Assembly (NCBI GenBank): GCA_003671255.1
Contig: QWPF01000021.1
Coordinates: 1-32,390 of the forward strand
Length of the DNA stretch: 32,390 nucleotides
DNA from: Planctomycetota bacterium
Lineage (GTDB): Bacteria; Planctomycetota; Planctomycetia; Gemmatales; Gemmataceae
Reading direction: 5' to 3'
Positions within the stretch are counted from its first letter, which is position 1, and every line of letters starts with the position of its first letter. Position numbers and translations under genes: made by a program. The notes under the pieces were generated by a model, which saw nothing but the letters and a program-made list of their open reading frames with translations, ran no database searches and was not told where the DNA came from. Positions 23,427-30,712 of the stretch are shown here, piece by piece.

Positions 23427-24167
23427 TCAAGCTTTCTGAGAAACCGAGGGGAAGAAATGATTGCGGGTAAAATCTTGAGCCCATTGAGGAAAGTAGCTGG
23501 GTAATTCAGACTGAATTTCCACAGGTTCGTAACTGATGGGGTGCAGGAATTTTAGGAAGTAAGAATGCAAGAAGATGCGCTTATCAGAAGGGTTTAAATC
23601 CAGATTCGTTTTTGAAAGGTAGAGCGCATCGCCAACAATGGGAAAGCCTCGGGAAGCAGTTTGTAAACGGATTTGATGCATCCTGCCTGTTTGAAGATGG
23701 ATATCCAATAAAGAATTTCCGCTTAAAGTTTTGATCGCTTTCATTTCAAGTTGAGCTAACTTTGCTCCGGGTAGATCAGGACGGCATAACATCGCTTTGG
23801 CTTCGTCAGGAATTTTAGCCATGTAATCCAGCCAGCAACATTGGTTTTCGGGTGCTTCCGGGTCGAGTTCCACTTCCACCAAAGCAAGGTATCGCTTGGT
23901 GATGGATCGATCGCGGAATTGTTCTGCGATTCTTGCAGCAGCTTTACTACTACGGGTGAAAAATACAATTCCCGATACGGGTCGATCCAAACGGTGCGGG
24001 ATACCAAGATATGGCCTGCCTGCTTTTACATATTTGGTTTTAAGATAGGCACGGGCCCAGGACTCAAGGCTTGGGAAGGGATCAGGCGCCTGGGTCGCTA
24101 ATCCTGCAGGCTTTTCGATAATCAAGCAGTGGTTATCTTCAAATAAAACCCTAGGTTCTATAACCAC
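23427..24167 (-). CDS. RluA-family pseudouridine synthase
   Basis: A 246-residue RNA-modifying enzyme. The catalytic Asp is D61 in PHRLDRPVSG, the RluA signature. Other family segments are VLFEDNHCLIIEKPAG at the start, AAARIAEQFRDRSITKRYLALVE and LHTGRMHQIR-like LQTGRMHQIRLQ. There is no N-terminal S4 RNA-binding domain, resembling the short RluA/TruC/YlyB-like forms. The target (rRNA or tRNA uridine) cannot be read from the sequence. The HisA-like gene follows four bases after its stop; the Ctp protease gene follows in the opposite order upstream (33 bp between its stop region and this ORF is not shared coding). Confidence 0.9.
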   Translation of the reverse strand: MVIEPRVLFEDNHCLIIEKPAGLATQAPDPFPSLESWARAYLKTKYVKAGRPYLGIPHRLDRPVSGIVFFTRSSKAAARIAEQFRDRSITKRYLALVEVELDPEAPENQCCWLDYMAKIPDEAKAMLCRPDLPGAKLAQLEMKAIKTLSGNSLLDIHLQTGRMHQIRLQTASRGFPIVGDALYLSKTNLDLNPSDKRIFLHSYFLKFLHPISYEPVEIQSELPSYFPQWAQDFTRNHFFPSVSQKA

Positions 24168-24199
24168 ATACTGCTCACAAAGTTAAAGGAAGGATTTGT

Positions 24200-25567
24200 T
24201 TACGATGCCCGTGGTTGAAGATTATCTAGCGCAGCTTTTTCCTTAGGGTTGTTGATATACTCAACCGCCTTTTCTAACACACGGTCTACAAAAGGCTTTT
24301 TCTCAGATTTTTTAGCATCAGGCTTCTTAACGCGAACAACATCCCTGTCACTTCGATCAAGCAGAAGTTCAAGCCTTTCCTCATCTTTCAAAATAATCTC
24401 GTAATCAGGGTTTGGCTTTACGCCCCACTCATCGGTTTCTTTGCTATCAGGGAAACGATGGATGTTTTTGCCACTCGGGCGCCAGTAACTTGCAGTGGTT
24501 AATTTCAGCGCACTGGATTTGTTTTCTAAATCGATGATATTTTGCACACTGCCCTTACCATAACTGCGTTCGCCAATCACCACGGCTCGGTTGTGATCTT
24601 GCAAGGCAGCAGCAAGAATCTCGCTGGCACTTGCGCTATTACGATTGATCAAGACAGCGATGGGATATTTTTCTGGGGGCAAAAACATCGTACCTTCGGG
24701 GCGGGCCTCCATTACTTCTTCTTGCTGATTTCTGCCCCGGGTGCTAACGATTTTCCCCTCAGAAAGAAACATGTCTGAAATTTCTACAGCAGCCTTTAAC
24801 AGCCCACCAGGATTATTTCGAAGATCTAAAATCAAACCCTTTACACCCTCTTTTTGAAGATTTACGATTACATCTTTAACCTCTGCGGATGCAGTTTCAC
24901 TAAAAGTACTGATTCTCAAATAGCCAATTTTCGAATTCTGATCGAGAAAATAATCCCACTCCTTGTTTTCTTTGCGCTTATCACCCAAAACGCTTTGCAC
25001 TTTAATAATGGCCCTTCGAATCGGAATTTCCACGGGTTCTTTGCCACCATCATGAACTACAGTAAGGGTTATTAATGAATCTGGATCGCCTTGAATTAAA
25101 TCAACAGCCTCATCAATACGCATATTGTCTGTTTTTTTACCATCAATTTTCACGATGGTGTCGCCCGCTAAAACACCCGCTTCATATGCAGGGGTTCCAA
25201 CCATTGGGCTTATCACTGTAAGCAAACCACGGTTAGATCGATCATAGCCCACCTGAATACCAATGCCGCCAAACTTACCCTTGTTATTACGACTAAATTG
25301 TTTGAAATCTCGATTATTAATGTAGGAAGAATGGGGATCGAGCCTCTCGAGCCCGCCATTAATCATGTCTTCCACTAATTTGCGTTCGCGCTCGGGAGAA
25401 ATCTCGGTGACATACCTACCACGAACTTCGTGAAGAACATCAACAACAAGCCTGACGAGCTCGTAGTCGCGGTCATTTTCTCTGGAAGGTGCGTTGGCAA
25501 CAATAACGAGTCCAAGCAAAGAAACAGCAATAATTCCGAGTAACCAACCCAAGTTGCGCTTAGACAT
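24200..25567 (-). CDS. ctpA: C-terminal processing peptidase (S41, CtpA/Prc-like)
   Basis: A 455-residue envelope protease cleaving C-termini of exported proteins. An N-terminal hydrophobic segment (WLLGIIAVSLLGLVIVA) anchors or exports it. A helical region with DPHSSYIN, a PDZ domain (~95-190; GIGIQVGYD, GVLAGDTIVKIDG) and the S41 catalytic domain follow. The serine is in NRNSASASE (311-316), the lysine is K338 in YGKGSVQ, and LILDLRNNPGG precedes both. The C-terminus is charged (KKPDAKKSEKK). A strong SD AAGGAGTG lies just upstream of the ATG. Its stop lies 32 bp before the RluA gene start, so a common transcript with the RluA and HisA-like genes is possible. Confidence 0.93.
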   Translation of the reverse strand: MSKRNLGWLLGIIAVSLLGLVIVANAPSRENDRDYELVRLVVDVLHEVRGRYVTEISPERERKLVEDMINGGLERLDPHSSYINNRDFKQFSRNNKGKFGGIGIQVGYDRSNRGLLTVISPMVGTPAYEAGVLAGDTIVKIDGKKTDNMRIDEAVDLIQGDPDSLITLTVVHDGGKEPVEIPIRRAIIKVQSVLGDKRKENKEWDYFLDQNSKIGYLRISTFSETASAEVKDVIVNLQKEGVKGLILDLRNNPGGLLKAAVEISDMFLSEGKIVSTRGRNQQEEVMEARPEGTMFLPPEKYPIAVLINRNSASASEILAAALQDHNRAVVIGERSYGKGSVQNIIDLENKSSALKLTTASYWRPSGKNIHRFPDSKETDEWGVKPNPDYEIILKDEERLELLLDRSDRDVVRVKKPDAKKSEKKPFVDRVLEKAVEYINNPKEKAALDNLQPRAS

Positions 25568-25870
25568 AACTTTTCACTCCTTTGAAGCCCATGTAAATTA
25601 TTGGGCCAATGCATCGCTCAAAGCAAAGTCATTGTAATACAAAACATAAGAATAAAGGGAGTGGAGAATTGAGTAAATTTTAAAAGGTGGGAAGAAAAAC
25701 GAGTGAGCTCAAAACCGCATTATTTGAATAACATGCATAACCAGCACATTTTCTCGATATCCCCCTTATTTTGTTGACACGCTTAACCAATTGCCCTATC
25801 TTACTTTATTAGTAAAGGTTACCTGAGTTTAACCTTTCGAATCTACGCTTATTTTATTGAGGAGTTTTCT
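25568..25870. other. Divergent intergenic region, 303 bp
   Basis: AT-rich gap between the reverse ctpA gene and the forward TIGR03000 gene. It holds the ctpA SD at its left end and a near-consensus forward promoter at 25774-25802 followed by a ~70-nt leader with an SD (TGAGGAG) next to the ATG at 25871. I see no convincing ORF, RNA gene or repeat in the rest. Confidence 0.7.
25774..25802 (+). promoter_or_regulatory. Near-consensus sigma-70 promoter of the TIGR03000 gene
   Basis: TTGACA (25774-25779), a 17-bp spacer, then TATCTT (25797-25802). The -35 is perfect and the spacing ideal. It lies about 70 bp before the start codon. Confidence 0.6.
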
Positions 25871-26440
25871 ATGTACAGTGTTGTTCTTGCAGCGATGATG
25901 AGTACTTCAACAGCGGCACCCGATTGCTGGTGGAAGTGTTGCTATCCCCCACCACGCGTTTATACTTGCTGCGGTGGTTGCTATGGCCATTTGGCTTATC
26001 GCCCAGTATTTTACTCACCTTACGCTTATGGTTACCCAGTTGTTGCGTATTCTTGCGGTGGTTGCTACGGTTCCGCTGCGGTATCAATGCCAATGTATGC
26101 CCCAAGCGCACCTGCAAAATCCCAAGAACCCCCACAGGCAAAGCCCCTGCCAGCACCCAAGCAAGGCGCAATCGATTCCAATAAGGCTACTGTTGTTTTC
26201 AAAGCTCCTTTGGATGTTAAGATTTCCATCGAAGGAAATGTGATCAACCGAACCAGCACTGAAGAAGCATTTGCAACACCCGTTCTGGAAAATGGCAAAA
26301 CCTACAGCTACAATGTACAGGCAACGAAAGAAGAAGATGGCAAGAATGTATCCTTCTCCAAGAAGGTATCGATTAAGCCAGGCACTTCCGTAGTGGTTGA
26401 ATTTGCTGAATTCAACACCACGCAAACAGTTGCTCGGTAG
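25871..26440 (+). CDS. TIGR03000-domain, cysteine-rich planctomycete protein
   Basis: A 189-residue protein in two parts. Residues ~18-75 are rich in Cys, Tyr and Gly, with CWWKCCYPPP, then two copies of CGGCYG (YTCCGGCYG and YSCGGCYGS) separated by a Tyr/Pro stretch. After an Ala/Pro/Lys linker, residues ~108-183 (ATVVFKAPLDVKISIEGN, FATPVLENGKTYSYNVQA, KKVSIKPGTSVVVEF) match the TIGR03000 beta domain known from planctomycetes. The first ~15 residues (MYSVVLAAMMSTSTAA) are only weakly signal-like, so export is uncertain. SD GAGGAG precedes the ATG, and the gene has its own consensus promoter and terminator, suggesting strong independent expression. Function unknown. Confidence 0.85.
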   Translation: MYSVVLAAMMSTSTAAPDCWWKCCYPPPRVYTCCGGCYGHLAYRPVFYSPYAYGYPVVAYSCGGCYGSAAVSMPMYAPSAPAKSQEPPQAKPLPAPKQGAIDSNKATVVFKAPLDVKISIEGNVINRTSTEEAFATPVLENGKTYSYNVQATKEEDGKNVSFSKKVSIKPGTSVVVEFAEFNTTQTVAR

Positions 26441-26461
26441 TAATCGGTTTTTGAACTAATC

Positions 26462-26495
26462 AGGCGGGTCCCTTCAATGGGATCCGCCTTTTTTA
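26462..26495 (+). terminator. Intrinsic terminator of the TIGR03000 gene
   Basis: An 11-bp stem AGGCGGGTCCC (26462-26472) / GGGATCCGCCT (26479-26489), with one G-T wobble and a 6-nt loop, is followed by TTTTTTA. The last bases coincide with the stop codon of the convergent Nudix/MBL gene. Confidence 0.85.
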
Positions 26496-27998
26496 TTGGG
26501 CTAATTTCCACTCATTAGCGTCATTAAGTGAAGCTATAACAATACCCTCTTCACTAAGTTTAATCAGGCCAGCATGTATTTGTTTTTGGGCCAACTTCAT
26601 TAATGGGTCGGGCAACCCTCGATACACTTCATTAGCTAACGCCTCTAAAGAATGGCAATTGTTCGCCAAGGCAAGAAGCAAGGCAGCTTCTCTTTTTTCC
26701 CTATGAAAAACCGCAGTTTGCAGGACACCTTTACCATTGGCGCTGGGGCACCCATGGAAAGGCATGAGCAATTCAGGGTTAAAATCAGCCATCCGATTTA
26801 TGGAATGAATATAAGTGGCAAGGTGGCCATCGGGGGGAGAGACAAGCACGGTGGTGGAGGTGGAGACAAGGTCGCCAGCAAAGAGTGTTTTGGTTTTGGC
26901 TTCAAAAAAGACAAGATGGCCCGGTGCATGGCCTGGGGTATGGTAAGCGGTAAGTACGAGGTTGGAACCTGTAAAAGGGTTAAAGCCCAGTGGTATTTGA
27001 TCGCAATCATCAAGGTGTTGGCTTACTTGGATTTTGTTTAAAAGTTTTTCAGCAGTTGCAAGATGAGCCAAGACCGGGACATCCCAAAGGTCTGCAAAAT
27101 GATTTGCAGAGTTGGTGTGGTCTGGATGATGATGGGTAAGCAGGATACCATAAAAAGAATCGCCCTCATTCACTCTAGATTGGATGGCCTTTTGGATGGC
27201 AAGCACGCCAAGGTCATCAAGCGCACCTGGGTCGATCAGATAGAACTTAGAAAGCCCGACGAGAAAAACATTGCCTATTTGGGGAAGGGAAGGCCCTGGG
27301 CAAGCGACAGAAACGACTTGGATCCAAGAAGCAAAACGAACTCTATCTAAAACGAATTCATCTTGGGTAATCAAGCCTTTATCAGAAGATAATCGCCAAT
27401 CGGAAGCTGGGGATTTATTCAATTTCTCTAGGAGTGCGAGGACAGGAGGAGAGATCAGAATATCGTCGGCGTACCATTTTTTCAGATGCTCTGCGGGTGT
27501 TCCCCAGACACCATTTTCGAGTTCGTTTTCAAATACTTCGGGGGTCTGGCCCGAGGGGATTTTTGCGAGGAAGAATCTGGTTTCAAAGCGCATGGGAGAA
27601 AAAAGTGGGGTGGTAAAGTATCCAATGGGGTAGAGATCTGAAGCAGATAAAACCCAGTTATTATCACGGATGATTGAGGCAAAATCGCTTCTTTTCTCTA
27701 GAAGGTCGCACCTTATTTGCGCTAATTGTGGGCTGGATTTGATTGAATTATTCGAACTATCGCGGCATAAAAGTACGCCCGTCTCTTCAAATAATTCGCG
27801 GATGGCAGCAACCACTGCAATATCCCAAAGGTTCTGGGATTGCGCTATTTCTGCATCAGGGGGATCAACTTTACCACCAGGAAATGCGTGGAAACCGCCA
27901 AGAAACTTCAAGGCTTTGGCTCGTTGAACCAGATAAATACTTCCGGGAGAGTACCGATCCTCAAGAATTATCGAGGCAGCGGGCAAAGGATTAGACAA
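26493..27998 (-). CDS. Nudix hydrolase / metallo-beta-lactamase fusion protein
   Basis: A 501-residue two-enzyme protein. The N-terminal half is a Nudix domain with a long insert, like NUDT7/NUDT19: FHAFPGGKVDPPD and the box RELFEETGV (67-75). The C-terminal half is a LACTB2-type metallo-beta-lactamase fold: HHHPDH at 289-294, TPGHAPGHL, FAGDLV and PFHGCPS, ending in a winged-helix segment (LANEVYRGL onward). Nudix partners cleave nucleoside or CoA pyrophosphates; LACTB2-like domains include ribonucleases and thioester hydrolases. The substrates are unknown. The start is TTG, fixed by a perfect GGAGG six bases upstream; no in-frame ATG lies nearby. It follows the receiver gene by 55 bp on the same strand. 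Confidence 0.88.
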   Translation of the reverse strand: MSNPLPAASIILEDRYSPGSIYLVQRAKALKFLGGFHAFPGGKVDPPDAEIAQSQNLWDIAVVAAIRELFEETGVLLCRDSSNNSIKSSPQLAQIRCDLLEKRSDFASIIRDNNWVLSASDLYPIGYFTTPLFSPMRFETRFFLAKIPSGQTPEVFENELENGVWGTPAEHLKKWYADDILISPPVLALLEKLNKSPASDWRLSSDKGLITQDEFVLDRVRFASWIQVVSVACPGPSLPQIGNVFLVGLSKFYLIDPGALDDLGVLAIQKAIQSRVNEGDSFYGILLTHHHPDHTNSANHFADLWDVPVLAHLATAEKLLNKIQVSQHLDDCDQIPLGFNPFTGSNLVLTAYHTPGHAPGHLVFFEAKTKTLFAGDLVSTSTTVLVSPPDGHLATYIHSINRMADFNPELLMPFHGCPSANGKGVLQTAVFHREKREAALLLALANNCHSLEALANEVYRGLPDPLMKLAQKQIHAGLIKLSEEGIVIASLNDANEWKLAQ

Positions 27999-28004
27999 AA
28001 CCTT

Positions 28005-28009
28005 CCTCC
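28005..28009 (-). promoter_or_regulatory. Strong ribosome binding site deciding a TTG start
   Basis: GGAGG on the reverse strand lies exactly six bases before the TTG at 27998. The nearby ATGs at this site are in another frame that hits a stop after a few codons, so the TTG is the start of the Nudix/MBL gene. Confidence 0.7.
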
Positions 28010-28053
28010 ATGGTCATGAAGTGATATTTTAAATCATGGAGATTAATAAAAAC

Positions 28054-28440
28054 TTACTCTTTGGCTTTCGCAGGAGCATTGATAGCTTTTTTAACCGCTT
28101 CAAGCAAATCATCCATCGAGAAGGGCTTGCGCAAGTAATCCACCACACCAAGGTACTCTGCATAGGCCTTATGGCGTTGCCCTTCGTTTGCGGTCATCAT
28201 GATAAAGGGCGGAACATCATCTTTGCCCCTAAAATGTTCAAGAACGGGGTATCCACCCATTTTAGGCATCATCATGTCAATAATTACCAAGTCTGGCCGT
28301 TGATTATAAATCAACTGCCTGCCCTGCACGCCGTCTCTTGCTTGAAGAACTTTGTAACCATTCTTTTCAAGAATAAGCTTGAGTCCATCACTCAACTCAT
28401 AATCATCATCGACCAGCAGTATGGTCTTAGAGTCAACCAT
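28054..28440 (-). CDS. Single-domain response regulator (receiver protein)
   Basis: A 128-residue CheY-like receiver with no output domain. The acidic pocket is D11-D13, the phospho-acceptor is D55 in VIIDMMMPKMGG, with switch T83 in MMTAN and K105 in YLRKPF. The C-terminal tail ends in KAINAPAKAKE. No histidine kinase is adjacent, so the partner is unknown. The frame allows a start at 28449, but that ATG is too close to the SD; GAGGA is nine bases before the ATG at 28440, so I use that. Transcribed ahead of the Nudix/MBL gene. It may act by protein-protein contact like CheY or Spo0F. Confidence 0.92.
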   Translation of the reverse strand: MVDSKTILLVDDDYELSDGLKLILEKNGYKVLQARDGVQGRQLIYNQRPDLVIIDMMMPKMGGYPVLEHFRGKDDVPPFIMMTANEGQRHKAYAEYLGVVDYLRKPFSMDDLLEAVKKAINAPAKAKE

Positions 28441-28635
28441 TTTTATCATTCCTCAATTATTAACAAACAATACAGGCAGGAAGCTATTAGATTAACAATG
28501 TTCTTGCAACCACACAATACTTTAAATTAATTAGCAAAAAAGTAATCATCCTACGGAACTATTGTTGCACTTAAAGAATAATCGTTTAGCATTGAAAGAT
28601 TAGATAGGAAGTTCAATAAAACAAGGATGTTGGTG

Positions 28636-29505
28636 ATGCGATTTACCACGCTGGCAAGCGGTAGCAGAGGCAATTGCTCTATCATCGATGATGGGCAAAG
28701 CTCGTTTTTAATTGATGGTGGCATCAGCCCACGAACCCTCGAAACCCACTTAAAGATTTCAGGCTTTACACCTCAAAGACTCCGTGGCCTTATTCTGACC
28801 CATACGCATGGCGACCATTGGAACCAAAGATTATTAGCGTATTGTGCGGAAAAGAAAATCCCTTGGTATCTGCACAAAACCCATGCCCGAACGATTTACG
28901 ATCAATACCCTGAATTTAAAGCTTTTTATGAATCGGGGTTGGTTCATTTCTATCTTCCCAACACTCGTTTTGAAACCGCGGCAGGCTGGTATTGGCATCC
29001 TGTAAATATATCGCATGACTCTTCAGAAACATTTGGGTTTCGCCTAGACATAAAAAACGAGCAAGGGCCATGCGTTTCGATTGGTTATCTTGCAGACTTG
29101 GGAATCTGGGACAAAGCACTCGCAGACCAATTCACGGACTTAGATTTACTTGCCTTGGAATTTAATCATGACGAGAAGCTACAAAAAAACAGTAAAAGGC
29201 CAGAGTTCTTGATTCAACGCATCATGGGGGATGAGGGCCATCTTTCCAACGATCAAGCCGTTTCTTTCTTGGATTATTTAAAAAGCCTGGGTGTTCACAA
29301 ACTTCCCAAGCATCTGGTGCAAGTGCATTTAAGTGAGCAATGCAACTCCCCAGAACATGCTCAGGCATCTTTAAAGTTATTTCTTAAAGACAGCGCAATC
29401 AACATGAAGCTGCAAACTGCGCAAGCTAAAAAGACTTCAAGTCCTATTAATCTTCTCGAAAGAAACCTTTTTGCATTTGCAGAGCATCTCAACGAAAATT
29501 ATTAG
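28636..29505 (+). CDS. MBL-fold metallohydrolase, WalJ/YycJ-like
   Basis: A 289-residue metallo-beta-lactamase-fold hydrolase. It starts MRFTTLASGSRGNCSII, the typical YycJ/WalJ beginning, and has HTHGDH (56-61) for the first metal site, then HPVNISHDSSETFGF and IGYLADLG. The WalJ group is linked to cell-wall or DNA metabolism and may act as a nuclease; the role here is unproven. I chose ATG 28636 over 28627 because AAGGA is eight bases upstream of the former and it restores the canonical N-terminus. It is divergent from the receiver gene with ~195 bp between; no clear promoter was found there. Confidence 0.88.
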   Translation: MRFTTLASGSRGNCSIIDDGQSSFLIDGGISPRTLETHLKISGFTPQRLRGLILTHTHGDHWNQRLLAYCAEKKIPWYLHKTHARTIYDQYPEFKAFYESGLVHFYLPNTRFETAAGWYWHPVNISHDSSETFGFRLDIKNEQGPCVSIGYLADLGIWDKALADQFTDLDLLALEFNHDEKLQKNSKRPEFLIQRIMGDEGHLSNDQAVSFLDYLKSLGVHKLPKHLVQVHLSEQCNSPEHAQASLKLFLKDSAINMKLQTAQAKKTSSPINLLERNLFAFAEHLNENY

Positions 29506-29551
29506 TACAATACGATTTCCCATCATCATCATACTTATATTGGAAAATGCC

Positions 29552-29746
29552 ATGACTCCCGAACAATTGCTTGCCAAGCTTTACGAATTAAGAAAAGATT
29601 TTCAGGATGAAGATGAGCCAACAGACCCGAATTATATGGCTCTGCATCATGCATTTCTTTTTATATCGTACAACATGGAAGGATTTAAGAAGTATTGTAA
29701 AGAAGCATTCAAGAGCAAAGACACCCCTGCCCCCCCAACTGCCTGA
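29552..29746 (+). CDS. Small hypothetical protein
   Basis: A 64-residue soluble acidic protein (MTPEQLLAKLYELRKDFQ, EDEPTDPNYMALHHAFLFIS, EGFKKYCKEAF) that looks like two or three helices, ending in PAPPTA. The frame extends upstream to 29471, but GGAA six bases before the ATG at 29552 and the amphipathic N-terminus favour this start. It lies 46 bp after the WalJ-like gene and may be cotranscribed. No family recognised. Confidence 0.65.
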   Translation: MTPEQLLAKLYELRKDFQDEDEPTDPNYMALHHAFLFISYNMEGFKKYCKEAFKSKDTPAPPTA

Positions 29747-29901
29747 ATCACCAAAAATGAGTAAAAAAACTTGTAATTAAGTGCCAATCTGAGGTAGACA
29801 AGTAGGCAATAAAAAACGATAGGGCCCTCAAGTGATTGAAAAACCAAGCAGTCGCGGGGGCGTACTGATTGAGGTTTAATCGATTTTTAGCGGGGGACCA
29901 A

Positions 29902-30408
29902 ATGATAATTAGAAGAATAGCGTTAGCAGGCATCTTTGCCATCTCGATAACAAGCTTAGTTTCTGGGGAAACCGGAAGCACAAGCACGACGGCACCAAAA
30001 TCTAAATCTTGGTGGAGTAAGGGCGGAACTGCGACAAAAGAAGCACTACCCGAAGCGGATATCAACGACAAAGATACGGCCTCCAAGTCGGTGGTCAGCG
30101 AGTTAAATCGCAAAGTCCTCAATCGCGAAGAAAAAGCCTATTTCAGAAGGCTTGAAGCTTGCGATCGTCTGATGCAAGTTGCAATCACCAAAAACGATAA
30201 TCCCATGCAGGAAAAGATTCTTACACTGCAAGAAAAAATCCAAGCGGTTTACAATCGAAAAACAGCAAATATACCGTTACCTTCGCAAATGCCCACGGGT
30301 GGACTATCAGAATTAGACACCAATCTTGATAAAGATGCTGAAAAGTTACTTGCTCCATCCTCAACCAAATCCAATAAAAATCAATCTGCCCAGCGGAAGG
30401 ATAATTAG
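29902..30408 (+). CDS. Exported hypothetical protein
   Basis: A 168-residue protein with a Sec-like leader (MIIRRIALAGIFAISITSLVSG), then a Ser/Thr/Lys-rich linker (KSKSWWSKGG), a helical, charged middle (~60-130, with EEKAYFRRLEACDRLMQVA and LTLQEKIQAVYNRK likely amphipathic or coiled-coil) and a polar low-complexity tail (SSTKSNKNQSAQRK). A TTG-led frame opens at 29869, but GGGGG lies just before the ATG at 29902, and this start begins the leader. Two bases separate its stop from the next gene's ATG, so the pair is coupled. Family unknown. Confidence 0.7.
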   Translation: MIIRRIALAGIFAISITSLVSGETGSTSTTAPKSKSWWSKGGTATKEALPEADINDKDTASKSVVSELNRKVLNREEKAYFRRLEACDRLMQVAITKNDNPMQEKILTLQEKIQAVYNRKTANIPLPSQMPTGGLSELDTNLDKDAEKLLAPSSTKSNKNQSAQRKDN

Positions 30409-30410
30409 TC

Positions 30411-30662
30411 ATGAAGAAATTAACCACGGCTTTATTGCTGGGAGTTTTTGCAACAACAGGTTGCGTAACATTACCCGAGGTCGACAAAAAAGCTGAAATC
30501 AGCAATAGCCAAGAAAAGACACGGGGATTATCCAACGACAAAGTTCCAGTGATGGCAGACCAGATCAATGCGGATAACGCAACCAAGATGCTTGCAAATC
30601 TTGAAGAAGAAGTAAGCAGGGCATATCAAGAGCCCTTGGAATTGCCGCCCGATAATAATTAA
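30411..30662 (+). CDS. Small putative lipoprotein
   Basis: An 83-residue protein with a lipoprotein-type leader: MKKLTTALLLGVFATTGCVT, Cys18 preceded by TTG as a plausible lipobox. The mature part is hydrophilic (PEVDKKAEISNSQEKTRG) with a helical stretch (ATKMLANLEEEVSRAY) and a Pro-rich end. It is coupled to the upstream exported protein, whose stop is 2 bp before. A perfect terminator starts at its stop codon. Partnership with the upstream protein at the envelope is inferred from the coupling; the function is unknown. Confidence 0.7.
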   Translation: MKKLTTALLLGVFATTGCVTLPEVDKKAEISNSQEKTRGLSNDKVPVMADQINADNATKMLANLEEEVSRAYQEPLELPPDNN

Positions 30663-30690
30663 ATAAAGCCCGGAGATTCCGGGCTTTATT
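30662..30690 (+). terminator. Intrinsic terminator, possibly bidirectional
   Basis: A perfect 12-bp stem AATAAAGCCCGG (30662-30673) / CCGGGCTTTATT (30679-30690) with a 5-nt loop AGATT. AT-rich flanks on both sides let it serve both the small lipoprotein gene and the convergent sigma factor gene that ends at 30713. Confidence 0.85.
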
Positions 30691-30712
30691 ATATAAAACT
30701 GATGTTTAGGGA

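Noticed and set aside
28036-28530. 164-residue forward ORF over the response regulator
   Set aside because: It is antisense to a clear receiver gene with all active-site residues and has no family features or SD.
29748-30122. 124-residue reverse ORF overlapping the exported-protein gene
   Set aside because: Antisense to an ORF with leader, SD and coupled partner; no recognisable features.
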